49,214 bases of DNA from Lachnospiraceae bacterium (lineage in GTDB: Bacteria; Bacillota; Clostridia; Lachnospirales; Lachnospiraceae), in contig JAJQFS010000068.1 in NCBI GenBank assembly GCA_021200995.1, positions 1-49,214 of the forward strand. The letters run 5' to 3'. The notes under the pieces were generated by a model. That model did not search any database, was not told the DNA's origin, and saw only the letters and a list, made by a program, of their open reading frames with translations. Numbering within the stretch: position 1 is the first letter of the stretch; each line of letters opens with the position of its first letter. Positions 1 to 9,252 of the stretch are shown one piece after another. The position numbers and the translations under genes are program-made.

Positions 1-103
1 CTAAATCCAGAAACTCTCTTGTCGTAATATTATGCGCTCTGCAGTAACTATCAGTGACTAGATACATCAGAAATATGGTATTATTCAATCTTTTTTCAGA
101 CAT
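1..103 (-). CDS. DUF3791-like small protein, partial (C-terminus outside window)
   Basis: An open frame runs off the left edge from an ATG at 103. A strong Shine-Dalgarno sequence, GGAGGTGAAGGC, sits immediately upstream, so the start is credible. The 34 visible residues begin MSEKRLNNTIFLMYLVTDSY and continue with CRAHNITTREFLDL. The pattern of a hydrophobic N-terminal helix followed by a short 'I-T-x-x-E-F-L' segment resembles DUF3791 proteins of Clostridia, which are about 70 residues long and often sit in accessory or toxin-antitoxin-like loci. The function is unknown and the family assignment is from memory of the motif only. Confidence 0.5.
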   Translation of the reverse strand, partial: MSEKRLNNTIFLMYLVTDSYCRAHNITTREFLDL

Positions 104-138
104 GCCTTCACCTCCAGTAAAACCACTAACATCCGCCG

Positions 139-663
139 TCATTGCCATTTACCACTACCATACTTTTCAGCCAACACATCAGCCATAAGAAAGCTTTCCC
201 CGCCGCTGGTATCCACGCAGATCAGCTGCTCATACTGTTTCTTTTCCGGTTCAGTCAGCTTCTCATCCTGTAATAAAAACTGAAACCGCATCGCCTCGTT
301 GCCAATCACATAACGCAGAATCTCACAGGCGGACCTGAAATTCTGTCCGTTCACACTCTTTAAGCTGATGGAGATCACCGGAAACTTTCCCATATATGCG
401 TCACAGAGAGCCGTTTCCTTTGCAATTTCCAGCCCGTCAAACAGGGACTTATCGCAGCCAATTTCAAAAAAGGACTTCAACATACTCATATTCAGGGATT
501 TCCCGAAACGGCGAGGCCGGGCAAACAGATTCACTTCGCCCCAGGAATGCAGCAGATCTCTGATCAGAGCGGTCTTATCCACATAATAAAAGCCATGTGT
601 GCGGATATCCTCAAAATTTTCAATTCCGACCGGAAGCTTTTTGAAGCTTTTTCCATTGTCCAT
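139..663 (-). pseudogene. AAA-ATPase-like (PF09820 type) protein, truncated copy 1
   Basis: The 174-residue product starts MDNGKSFKKLPVGIENFEDI and carries the family's N-terminal blocks: 'FYYVDKT', 'NLFARPRRFGKSLNMSML' (a P-loop-like segment, FGKS) and 'KSLFDGL'. Intact relatives are about 500-570 residues and add Walker B, a lid region and a C-terminal PD-(D/E)XK nuclease-like domain. Here the reading frame stops right after 'FLMADVLAEKYGSGKWQ', so about two thirds of the protein is missing. The ATG at 663 is chosen because GGAAGGGG lies upstream. A second broken copy of the same family lies at 2408-3788. The role of the family is not established; mobile or defence-related activity is only a guess. 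Confidence 0.75.
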
Positions 664-766
664 TTTCAGCCGCCCCTTCCTTTCCGTCATTCGCAATCAT
701 CTACGTTATCTCTCTGCTGCTCAGTTCCACAATTTTAAATTGCTGTTATCCGTACCAGTTGTCCTT

Positions 767-795
767 ATTATACAAAGAAAGGACCCGCCATGCAA
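767..795 (-). promoter_or_regulatory. Promoter of truncated ATPase copy 1
   Basis: On the minus strand TTGCAT (790-795) is followed by a 17-base spacer and TATAAT (767-772), a near-consensus sigma-A promoter. The same arrangement, with the same hexamers and flanking bases (GGCTTGCATGG), stands before the second ATPase copy at 3833-3861. The two genes were therefore duplicated or acquired together with their promoters. Confidence 0.75.
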
Positions 796-843
796 GCCTC
801 GGATGCCTGCGCAATCATCTCGACAATACCGCAATATCATTTT

Positions 844-2277
844 CTATTTCAGAGCCTTCCAATAACCAGACTTATTAGAACCTACTCGCTCTATATAGCC
901 TGATTTTTTTAATACTGAAATCCCCTTATCAACTGTTGTTTTGCCAACGCCAAGCTTCTTCATAATATGCGTTTTCGTAATATTGGGATTATTCCTTATT
1001 TCCGCAAGAATCCGCACCTGTGTTTTACTTAGTGTTGCTTCTTGTGATCCTTCATTGGTATTTTTATCACCCACTTTATTGCCCGGTTTATCACCCACTT
1101 TATTGCTCATTCTATCATCCATGACATTAATCCAGTTAAATGGAATCGTCACTACAATAGAGTTCTCCCGAAATTCATACGCCTCTCTTCCGTATCTCTG
1201 CGTAATTCTTGGCACGCCTCTACCTGTCTTCTCGCTTATGTGAAGCTGAAGCAGAATCTCCGATAATTTCCTGTTAACCGGCACCGATTCGCCCGCAAAA
1301 AATCCTTCCATTGTCTGTTCCGGAGCCAACGAGCCGCGAGAAAGGATCTCAATTCTGTCAGAATATACCGTTATCATTGGCTCATTACCACTAACCCATT
1401 TGTTATGAACGAATGCATTAATCACCGCCTCACGAAAAGCCTCATTTTCAAACAAAGGAACTTCCTTCCTCTCAACCACACGATCTCTCTCGTCTGCCTG
1501 AATAATATTCAGGACATCTCCATACCGAAGCACTTCATCCAGCGAATATAGTAAGCACTGATTTCCAAACTCTCGAACAGAATACATATTGTCTGCCTTT
1601 GTCCTGCCGGAAAAAATCGCCACCCTTATTTGCATGTGTGAATCATCAGACAGCAACTGTGCTAATATGTTGTACTTTCCATCTTCCGTATAAAGCGATA
1701 GATTCTTTTTGAAAGTATCCGGATTCAGCTTCAAGCCTTTTGCGCCATAATATATGAGCAATTTTTCAAAAGTCAGATCCTGATATTCAGAAGGCGTATT
1801 CTCTATCGTTGGAAATCCATGCCTTAAAACTTCAAACAAAAAAGATTCCTTCTCAGGGTACTTTCTCAAATTTTCCTTGCTTGAGCCTATCCTGATATAA
1901 CGTTCTCTCACATAAGAGACGGGCACCGTCTTTGCAGCCGGTATGGTTAAAAGTGTCAACTTTTTATTCTCGATAAATACATCTTCAAAAACAAAATTGA
2001 TATCCGGGCTAAGTTGCCTGGCTAGATAATGCTTTAGCGGCTCTTTTTTCACATCCTGGTCACAATTAAAGTTTGTCCCTACAATTTCATGCGTTTTGTC
2101 ATCCACACCCCACACGAAATAAGCATATTTTCTGCCAGCTATGGCCGCGCTGTTTGACAAAGCCGATATATACTCGCCAAGTTCATCCGCCACAAACCAG
2201 TTTACCTTAAATTCAAACCATTCTCTTTCGAAATCGTATTCTCGGAGCTCTTTTATAATATCTGTCGCCATATCCAT
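844..2277 (-). CDS. AlbA_2 (Schlafen-like) / HATPase_c_4 transcriptional regulator, autorepressor-like
   Basis: The 477-residue protein has three recognisable parts. An N-terminal AlbA_2 domain (about 10-130) contains 'EWFEFKVNWF' and 'YFVWGVDDKTHEIVGT'. A HATPase_c_4 region (about 270-380) contains 'AFREAVINAFVHNKW', 'ITVYSDRIEILSRG' and 'KTGRGVPRI'. A C-terminal winged helix (about 415-475) contains 'TKTHIMKKLGVGKTTVDKGI'. The linker before the helix holds a repeated VGDK/PGNK/VGDK stretch. The ATG at 2277 (MDMATDIIK) is preferred over an upstream GTG because GAAGGAC lies 10 bases before it and the upstream codons fall inside the promoter palindrome. Relatives are often annotated as 'ATP-binding' or 'RecG-like' regulators; their ligands are unknown. 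Confidence 0.85.
   Translation of the reverse strand: MDMATDIIKELREYDFEREWFEFKVNWFVADELGEYISALSNSAAIAGRKYAYFVWGVDDKTHEIVGTNFNCDQDVKKEPLKHYLARQLSPDINFVFEDVFIENKKLTLLTIPAAKTVPVSYVRERYIRIGSSKENLRKYPEKESFLFEVLRHGFPTIENTPSEYQDLTFEKLLIYYGAKGLKLNPDTFKKNLSLYTEDGKYNILAQLLSDDSHMQIRVAIFSGRTKADNMYSVREFGNQCLLYSLDEVLRYGDVLNIIQADERDRVVERKEVPLFENEAFREAVINAFVHNKWVSGNEPMITVYSDRIEILSRGSLAPEQTMEGFFAGESVPVNRKLSEILLQLHISEKTGRGVPRITQRYGREAYEFRENSIVVTIPFNWINVMDDRMSNKVGDKPGNKVGDKNTNEGSQEATLSKTQVRILAEIRNNPNITKTHIMKKLGVGKTTVDKGISVLKKSGYIERVGSNKSGYWKALK
1063..1106 (-). repeat. Intragenic direct repeat resembling the gene's own operator
   Basis: Two exact copies of TTTATCACCCACTTTATTGC (plus-strand reading; 1063-1082 and 1087-1106) are separated by 4 bases. 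They encode the VGDK linker repeats of the AlbA_2 regulator. The unit matches the upstream operator arm AACACCCACTTTTATTACCC closely: a shared core CACCCACTTT-ATT with one inserted T and two or three substitutions. Confidence 0.8.
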
Positions 2278-2301
2278 AGTATTGCCGTCCTTCAAGAATT
2301 T

Positions 2302-2360
2302 AACACCCACTTTTATTACCCACCCATTATAACACAGGTGGGTAATAAAAGTGGGGGTTA
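2302..2360 (-). promoter_or_regulatory. Operator palindrome around an extended -10 promoter
   Basis: Arms at 2302-2324 and 2338-2360 are inverted copies matching at 22 of 23 positions (core CCCACTTTTATTACCCACC). On the minus strand a TGTTATAAT extended -10 element (2326-2331 for TATAAT) lies in the 13-base spacer. Any protein bound to both arms would cover the promoter of the AlbA_2 regulator, which is consistent with autoregulation. Confidence 0.85.
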
Positions 2361-2407
2361 AATTTGAATTTTTTCTGAGGGCGCTTCTTCAGATCAAACA
2401 AATATAA

Positions 2408-3788
2408 CTATGAGCCCTGAGTCACTTCCTTCAAAACCCGACAGTCTGTTTTGCAAAATGCAATTCCATAATGGACAACCCGTTCCGGCAGATGACGACC
2501 AAAAACCTTATCATATTTTCTGTCGTCAATCTGATTAAGCGCCTTTCGCGCGTCAGCTTCCAAATCAGAAGCCTCCTTTGAATACTTGACCTCTATGATA
2601 AAAGCATATTTCTCGCGTCTACGGTATGCAAGAATATCCAGACGCCCTTTTCCTGCTTCTCTATTGGATACCACATTCCACTCTTTGAAGCTGGCGAGCA
2701 TTCCAAGAAGCAAGCCACGGTAAAAGCAGGCTCTTGGGCTCTGTCCTGTAGAGCCCTTAGAGATCGCTTTCCCTGTGGGAAAATTCCCTTTTTCTTCTAC
2801 CTTCCCGCCGTCCAGGTAGCTGATTGACCCCTCCATATAATCGATCAGGCAGTCCTCCATCGCCGTTTCATCCTCAGCCAGAATCGCATTGAAAAACTCC
2901 CTGAGTCCGTCCGTGTCATCCAGAACCCTCTCTTTAAACCACTCGTCCACCTGTGTGGCAAACAGCTCTCTGACCTCCCTGTTGGGGATTGCCATCGTAT
3001 AGCTTCCGTCCTCATTTCTACCGCATGTGGTCAAATATCCAGTAGTAAGCAGAACGCTCCACAGGTTATCAATCGTATCATCCAGTTCTCTGTATGTCAG
3101 ATCCAGTTTTACCTGTTTACTGACAGTTCCTCCTTCAATCAGTCCAGCGATCTGATCCCGCGTCTGCTTGTCAGCTTGATCAGCAAAACGGCGAATGATA
3201 TCATTTCCGCTGGCATTGGACCAGAAATTTCTGGGAATACGATCAGAGGTATTAATCAACTGCTCACACCAGTTTAATACATCCCACGGACTGTAGACAC
3301 TGGTTTTCCCGAAAAGGTAGCCGTCATACCATTCTCTGGTGACATCATAATACTCACTGATATCATAATACTGCAGCATCTGCTGTACTTCCAGATCGGT
3401 AAAGCCAAACCATGAGGTAAAAATGCCGGTCTGCTTCTCTGCTCACAACACCTGCAAACTGTTCTAAAGCATCCTGATAGTCAAGACCCCAGCAGTCTTT
3501 CAGCGTCAGGGTGATGACGGGATATTGTCCCTGCCACTTATCACACAGAGCAGTCTCACCGGAGATTGCAAGACCGTCAAATAAACTCTTGTCAGTTCCA
3601 ATCTCAAAGAAATGCTGCAGCATACTCATATTCAGGCTTTTTCCAAAGCGGCGCGGACGGGTGAAGAGATTTACCTCTCCCCAGTTCTCCAGCAGTTCTT
3701 TGATCATTCCGGTCTTATCCACATAGTAAAATCCATCCCTGACCAGCTTTTCAAAATTGTCTATTCCGATCGGCGGTCTTTTTTTCAT
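2408..3788 (-). pseudogene. AAA-ATPase-like / PD-(D/E)XK protein, copy 2, internal deletion and frameshift
   Basis: The gene starts at 3788 (MKKRPPIGIDNFEKL) and matches the same family as 139-663: 'FYYVDKTGMI', 'NLFTRPRRFGKSLNMSML', 'KSLFDGLAI'. After residue about 120 the frame changes. The next recognisable segment, 'FTSWFGFTDLEVQQMLQYYD', is in another frame, and the stretch that should hold Walker B ('LIDEYD') and neighbouring motifs is missing, so about 150 codons were deleted. The second frame (to 2408) keeps the C-terminal half, including the nuclease-like motif 'GRLDILAYRRREKYAFIIEVKYSK' (D...ExK). The product cannot be a complete ATPase; a separate nuclease fragment starting at an internal ATG is possible but unproven. 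Confidence 0.85.
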
Positions 3789-3832
3789 ATCCAACCGCTC
3801 CTTTCGCCGCAAAGCCTTTGCTGATTGTCTTT

Positions 3833-3861
3833 ATTATAATGATAAAGCAGGCTCCATGCAA
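3833..3861 (-). promoter_or_regulatory. Promoter of ATPase copy 2
   Basis: TTGCAT (3856-3861), a 17-base spacer and TATAAT (3833-3838) on the minus strand. It is almost the same as the promoter of copy 1 at 767-795. Confidence 0.75.
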
Positions 3862-3876
3862 GCCTCTTTAAACGCC

Positions 3877-3905
3877 AAAAAAGGAACCCTCTTTCAAGGA
3901 TTCCT
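3877..3905 (-). terminator. Intrinsic terminator of tRNA-Cys
   Basis: On the minus strand GGAATCC and GGGTTCC form a 7-bp stem (one G-U) with an 8-base loop, followed directly by six T. It lies 5 bases beyond the tRNA 3' end. Confidence 0.85.
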
Positions 3906-3909
3906 CCAA

Positions 3910-3980
3910 GGCGCAGACCGGATTTGAACCGGTGCATACTGGTGTTGCAGACCATTGCCTTACCTCTTGGCTACTGCGCC
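3910..3980 (-). tRNA. tRNA-Cys (GCA)
   Basis: A 71-nt cloverleaf. The acceptor stem GGCGCAG pairs with CTGCGCC, and the T arm contains GGTTCAAATCC. The anticodon loop CTGCAAC gives anticodon GCA. No CCA is encoded. The gene has its own promoter, a leader hairpin and a terminator, so it is a single-gene transcription unit. Confidence 0.95.
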
Positions 3981-3987
3981 GCATATA

Positions 3988-4009
3988 GCGTCTCTGTTAC
4001 CAGAGACGC
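3988..4009 (-). promoter_or_regulatory. Perfect hairpin in the tRNA-Cys leader
   Basis: GCGTCTCTG and CAGAGACGC form a 9-bp perfect stem with a 4-base loop, 7 bases upstream of the mature tRNA and downstream of the promoter. It would form in the 5' leader of the precursor and could guide processing. No poly-T follows, so it does not look like a terminator. Confidence 0.6.
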
Positions 4010-4014
4010 AGTTT

Positions 4015-4043
4015 ATGTTAGCATATTTTCAGGGCGTTTGCAA
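4015..4043 (-). promoter_or_regulatory. Promoter of tRNA-Cys
   Basis: TTGCAA (4038-4043), a 17-base spacer and TAACAT (4015-4020) on the minus strand, giving a short leader before the tRNA. Confidence 0.65.
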
Positions 4044-4146
4044 GAACTTTTTTATTTTTCTGCAATGGTCCAAAAAGCTGTTTGACGACGCTGTTTTTTC
4101 AAAAAACATCCGCCCGGGCTTTTCCTGAAATAACCGCCGCATATGA

Positions 4147-4767
4147 TCAGCGGATAAAGTTCGTCGAATTGCCGCGCTCTGTCTGGGGCAGGGCGATGCC
4201 GGCCTCGGCGCCCTTCTCAAAGCACTTCATCATCCAGGCCAGATTGCGGGCCAGGTTGCGCATGGTCTGTAAGCCTTCGGCGTCAAGCTCTACCTCGCCG
4301 GGCTTTGTGCCGTGCGCGAGGTTCCAGTAAGTGGAGCCGGCCACGGGCATCTGGCTGATGCCGAAATATTTGTTCAGGACGTCAAAGGAAGCCGAGGTGC
4401 CGCCGCGTCTGGCGACCGCCACAGCAGCGCCCGGTTTAAAGGCAAACGCGCGGCCGCTGCTGTAAAAGACCCTGTCCAGGAAAGAAAGAATCCGTCCGCT
4501 CGGATGCGCATAGTAGACCGGCGTCCCGAAAACGAAACCATCCGCTTCCTTTGCCTTCGCGATGAATTCATTTACCTTATCATCTGTAAAAATACAGCCC
4601 TGCTCCGTACACTGATGACAGCCGATGCAGTCGCGGACGGGACCCGCGCCGATCTGGAAGATTTCGTATTCGATACCCTCTTTTTCCAGCTGTGTGCCGA
4701 TCTCTGAGAGTGCGCGGTATGTATTGCCGTTAGCTTTCGGGCTGCCGTTTAACATTAATACTTTCAT
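4147..4767 (-). CDS. NADPH-dependent FMN reductase / iron-sulfur flavoprotein-like
   Basis: The 206-residue protein has a flavodoxin-like fold: an N-terminal phosphate-binding segment 'MLNGSPKANGNTYRAL' and an FMN-loop 'FGTPVYYAHPSG' near residue 84. Four cysteines at about 47, 50, 53 and 58 ('CIGCHQCTEQGC', CX2CX2CX4C) recall the compact cluster motif of archaeal/clostridial iron-sulfur flavoproteins, so a [4Fe-4S] centre is possible. The ATG at 4767 is preferred over a TTG at 4779, which abuts GGAAAGGA with no spacing. The gene follows dnaK by 8 bases on the same strand and is probably co-transcribed with it. The physiological electron acceptor cannot be told from sequence. Confidence 0.85.
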   Translation of the reverse strand: MKVLMLNGSPKANGNTYRALSEIGTQLEKEGIEYEIFQIGAGPVRDCIGCHQCTEQGCIFTDDKVNEFIAKAKEADGFVFGTPVYYAHPSGRILSFLDRVFYSSGRAFAFKPGAAVAVARRGGTSASFDVLNKYFGISQMPVAGSTYWNLAHGTKPGEVELDAEGLQTMRNLARNLAWMMKCFEKGAEAGIALPQTERGNSTNFIR

Positions 4768-4775
4768 GGTTATTA

Positions 4776-6566
<1,791 letters not shown>

Positions 6567-6704
6567 TTCTCTTCTCCTCCGGTATTCTGAATTTCGCGTA
6601 ATCGCAAGGCCGGCAGGTTCGGATTCTGTCATTTCAGATTCTGTCATTTCTGATTTTACCGCTCCTGTCAGGTTTTTACGCGCCTTGCGCTTTCATCAAT
6701 ACAG

Positions 6705-6733
6705 ACTTTATGCTTTCAAAAAAGCAAAGTCAA
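6705..6733 (-). promoter_or_regulatory. Candidate dnaK promoter
   Basis: TTGACT (6728-6733), 17 bases, TAAAGT (6705-6710) on the minus strand. It predicts a leader of about 130 nt before the dnaK ATG. Confidence 0.6.
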
Positions 6734-6807
6734 GGCGCCGCAAATTAATTTCACAGACTTCACGGTAAATTAAGATTTTTGTCACAGCTTCTTCACAGGA
6801 TTTTTGC

Positions 6808-6836
6808 TTGCTCCCTTACGAAATCTGTGCTACAAT
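6808..6836 (+). promoter_or_regulatory. Candidate promoter of the 39-residue membrane protein
   Basis: TTGCTC (6808-6813), 17 bases, TACAAT (6831-6836), 32 bases before the ATG. Confidence 0.6.
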
Positions 6837-6868
6837 GCCTGTATTCAGAAGTATCAGGAGGGAAACAA

Positions 6869-6988
6869 ATGGGTGTCGTATTAGGCGGTCTGCTTTTGAT
6901 CATCATTATCGTCGCGGTTGTGATTTCCGCGGTTGTTTCATCGGTCGTATCCGCGTTCGCGTTTAAAAATGTAGAGGAGGAAGAGTAA
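6869..6988 (+). CDS. 39-residue single-span membrane microprotein
   Basis: The start ATG at 6869 follows AGGAGG with 7 bases between. The peptide is MGVVLGGLLLIIIIVAVVIS, then AVVSSVVSAFAFKNVEEEE. Residues 2-33 are almost wholly hydrophobic (Val/Ile/Leu/Ala/Ser), enough for one long membrane helix, and the tail is acidic. It has its own promoter and a strong intrinsic terminator whose stem overlaps the last codons. It is transcribed divergently from dnaK and head-on to replication. No family is recognised; a small membrane regulator or a type I toxin-like peptide are both possible, but no antisense RNA is evident. Confidence 0.75.
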   Translation: MGVVLGGLLLIIIIVAVVISAVVSSVVSAFAFKNVEEEE

Positions 6989-7008
6989 ACTCTTTCTCCT
7001 CTTTTTTT
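6974..7008 (+). terminator. Intrinsic terminator of the microprotein gene
   Basis: GAGGAGGAAGAGT and ACTCTTTCTCCTC pair over 13 bp (one G-U) with a very short loop, followed by seven T. The upstream arm is the codons for the Glu-rich tail and the stop codon. Confidence 0.9.
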
Positions 7009-7033
7009 GACATCATCCGCTTCTGCCGCCAGC

Positions 7034-7555
7034 TCACCATTTTTCAAAATGAACCTGGCTCGCCTCATAATCCGGATGTTCACCGGTCTTTTCTTCCGCG
7101 GGATATCCGAACGCAATGACAGAGTGCGGGATTACCGAATCCGGCAGGGAAAAGAGCGCTTTCTGCTTCTCCACACGCTCCATCTGCGGCCAGGTTCCAA
7201 GCCACACGGAGCCGATGCCGAGTCCCTCGGCCGCAAGTATCATATTCTGCCCCGCAATCGCGCCGTCGATTACCCAGTATTCCTTCGCGCGCTCAAACGC
7301 GCGGTCCAGATCACCAAGAATCAGAATACCCACATCGCAGCGGCGGAGAGGCTGCGCCGGTCTGCCGTTCGCGTCCGCCATTTTCTCCAGCATCTCTTTG
7401 TCGCGCACAACCAGAAAGCTCCAGTCACGTGTATTCGCACAGGCCGGTCCGGACATCGCAGCGCGGAGAATTGTGTGGAGATCCTCCTCTGATATGTGCC
7501 TGTCCGTAAAACTGCGGATACTTCTTCTGTTTAAAATTCCTTCTACTAATTCCAT
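7034..7555 (-). CDS. Nitroreductase-family NAD(P)H-dependent flavin oxidoreductase
   Basis: The 173-residue protein starts MELVEGILNRRSIRSFTDR, the standard FMN-phosphate binding opening of PF00881 ('RRSIRxF'). It continues with 'AMSGPACANTRDWSFLVV', 'GAIAGQNMILAAEGLGIGSVWLG' and 'VIAFGYPAEEK', all typical of the family. It would bind FMN as a homodimer and reduce nitro or quinone-like compounds; the native substrate is unknown. The start at 7555 has GGAGGATCTGCA upstream; a longer frame to 7627 lacks a ribosome-binding site. The gene lies convergent to the 39-residue microprotein gene, sharing its terminator region. Confidence 0.9.
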   Translation of the reverse strand: MELVEGILNRRSIRSFTDRHISEEDLHTILRAAMSGPACANTRDWSFLVVRDKEMLEKMADANGRPAQPLRRCDVGILILGDLDRAFERAKEYWVIDGAIAGQNMILAAEGLGIGSVWLGTWPQMERVEKQKALFSLPDSVIPHSVIAFGYPAEEKTGEHPDYEASQVHFEKW

Positions 7556-7682
7556 TGCAGATCCTCCTGTTTTACTGCGGTTCACACCGTTTTTGACAGT
7601 ATAACAGACAAAAACGCCTTTGTCCAATCATTTTATGCCGTCAAATTTCCTTCAAAAAAGGCGGAACCTGCCTGCGCCCGGA

Positions 7683-9047
7683 CTACCAGTACAGCGAAGC
7701 ACCATCCAGACAGATATACTCATTATTTTCCGCCTCAAAACCGCTGATAGAAATAAGCCCGACCGCGCCGACCCTGATCCCCTTAATCCCGGCGACCTGG
7801 CGGATCTCCTCCTGCATCTGTTTTTGCGTCATCGGTGTCACAAGATATTTAACCTCGTAAATATCAAAAGCATCCTTCCTTTGCAAAACAACATCGAACT
7901 CGCCACGGGTTCTGGTGCTGGAATCATCATAATAATACGTGCCAATATTCAACACCCCTTTTAATTTACGGCTCCGAACTTGTAATGAAAAATAAGTACG
8001 GCATACATCTTCAAACCGGTGAGAAATAAAGGTCACCAGAGACGGCTCTATATACTCTTCATAAAAGGCTTCCGCCCCTAACATCTGCAATGCGCTCTTA
8101 TTGCTGTAAACATAGGTATAAAAGAAACGCAACAGGTTGTCAGTAATTTCATACCTGGCCTTTCGATTATCGTTTGGTTTATTAACAGGTGTAATTTTGG
8201 ATACCAGTTCCATGTTGAGCAGCGTCTTCATCTGCTTACTGAGCAGACCGTTTGAAGGCATATTCAGCTTTTCTTCAATCTCCGTATATCTCTTTTTGCC
8301 GTTCGCAATCGCGAGCAGGATACGCTCCATATTACTGCTGACTGAGAGATCGGACAGCAATAAATTATCGGCGTAGTGATAGACGGCGCTGGATGGATTG
8401 AGGATCGTACGTATCACATTTTCTTTCAAAGATGCCGAAGGCATCAGCAGTTCATTGATATACGGAGATCCCCCGAAAACCGCATACATCCCAACCTTGT
8501 CATAAGGTGACTTATCATGATAGAATGCGGAAACGGTCCTGTAATCCAGTTCTTTCAGGCAAATGACAGCCTGAAATCTTCCATAGAGCGCATTGTTTTC
8601 CTCCAGCAGGTCTTTCATCATTCCAACATGTGAGCCGGAAATGAACAGGCGAATGTTAGAAAGGCTGTTGTCAATGATATTCTGAAACAGAGAATCCACT
8701 GTCACCGACTCCGTGAACTGCCTCAGATATGGATACTCATCAATGATAATGTTCAGCGTCTGAGGCAATGTATTCAGGTAAGTAAATACATCCATAAGGC
8801 TGTTGAACGACATGGCAACGGGCAGCACCTTCATTCGCACAAGCACCGACACAAAGCCCTCGATATTATCCTTCATCGGTGCTTTCAAACATTCATAATA
8901 TACAGTCTTGTCCGGGTGAGCCTTCAGTGCGTGAGTAAGCAATGTTGTTTTGCCGATCTTGTGCTTACCGTAAATCATCATGCTTCCTCTCGGCTGGCCC
9001 AGTATCTCCTGTATCAGAGCAAGTTCATCCTCACGGCCAATAAACAT
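7683..9047 (-). CDS. ATPase_2-family ATPase with DUF234 C-terminal domain
   Basis: The 454-residue protein begins MFIGREDELALIQEILGQP. It has Walker A 'GKHKIGKTT' (27-35), a Walker B-like 'LNIIIDEYPYL' (about 98-108) and 'LFISGSHVGMM' as sensor. A winged-helix segment (about 245-300) has 'YTEIEEKLNMPSNGLLSKQMKTLLNM'. The C-terminal DUF234-like part ends with 'RGEFDVVLQRKDAFDIYEVKY', a pattern like a PD-(D/E)XK nuclease core (D...ExK). The ATG at 9047 follows GGAGGTGCCTT. Such proteins (PF01637 plus PF03008) are abundant in archaea and anaerobes and have no settled function. The gene lies downstream of the second AlbA_2 regulator in the same direction, with 205 bases between. Confidence 0.85.
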   Translation of the reverse strand: MFIGREDELALIQEILGQPRGSMMIYGKHKIGKTTLLTHALKAHPDKTVYYECLKAPMKDNIEGFVSVLVRMKVLPVAMSFNSLMDVFTYLNTLPQTLNIIIDEYPYLRQFTESVTVDSLFQNIIDNSLSNIRLFISGSHVGMMKDLLEENNALYGRFQAVICLKELDYRTVSAFYHDKSPYDKVGMYAVFGGSPYINELLMPSASLKENVIRTILNPSSAVYHYADNLLLSDLSVSSNMERILLAIANGKKRYTEIEEKLNMPSNGLLSKQMKTLLNMELVSKITPVNKPNDNRKARYEITDNLLRFFYTYVYSNKSALQMLGAEAFYEEYIEPSLVTFISHRFEDVCRTYFSLQVRSRKLKGVLNIGTYYYDDSSTRTRGEFDVVLQRKDAFDIYEVKYLVTPMTQKQMQEEIRQVAGIKGIRVGAVGLISISGFEAENNEYICLDGASLYW

Positions 9048-9178
9048 AAGGCACCTCCATTACTGAAAATCAATTCACTGAATACAAATTCAATATATCA
9101 GTCAAAACAGCTTTTGTCCAGTAATTTTATCGGACTCACAACATAGATATAGCCAGGGCATTTCGTTTCCGGGTAAAC

Positions 9179-9252
9179 GTGCGTTAAAAATATTAGAAAG
9201 TTTATCAAACAGCCAAATTTTCGACTTTAGTAATTTTAATTTTACGCATTAA
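9179..9252. repeat. Pair of operator-like half sites downstream of the second AlbA_2 gene
   Basis: CGTGCGTTAAAAA at 9179-9191 and TTTTACGCATTAA at 9240-9252 are inverted relative to each other. Both resemble the four half sites in the gene's promoter region (GTGCGTTAAAA type), so the motif brackets the gene on both sides. Confidence 0.55.

Noticed and set aside
6567..6647. N-terminal extension [10 protein letters not shown] of DnaK
   Set aside because: It comes from a 15-bp tandem repeat with no ribosome-binding site, and the true start at 6566 matches all DnaK proteins.
6567..6868. CIRCE/HrcA operator at dnaK
   Set aside because: No TTAGCACTC inverted repeat is found.
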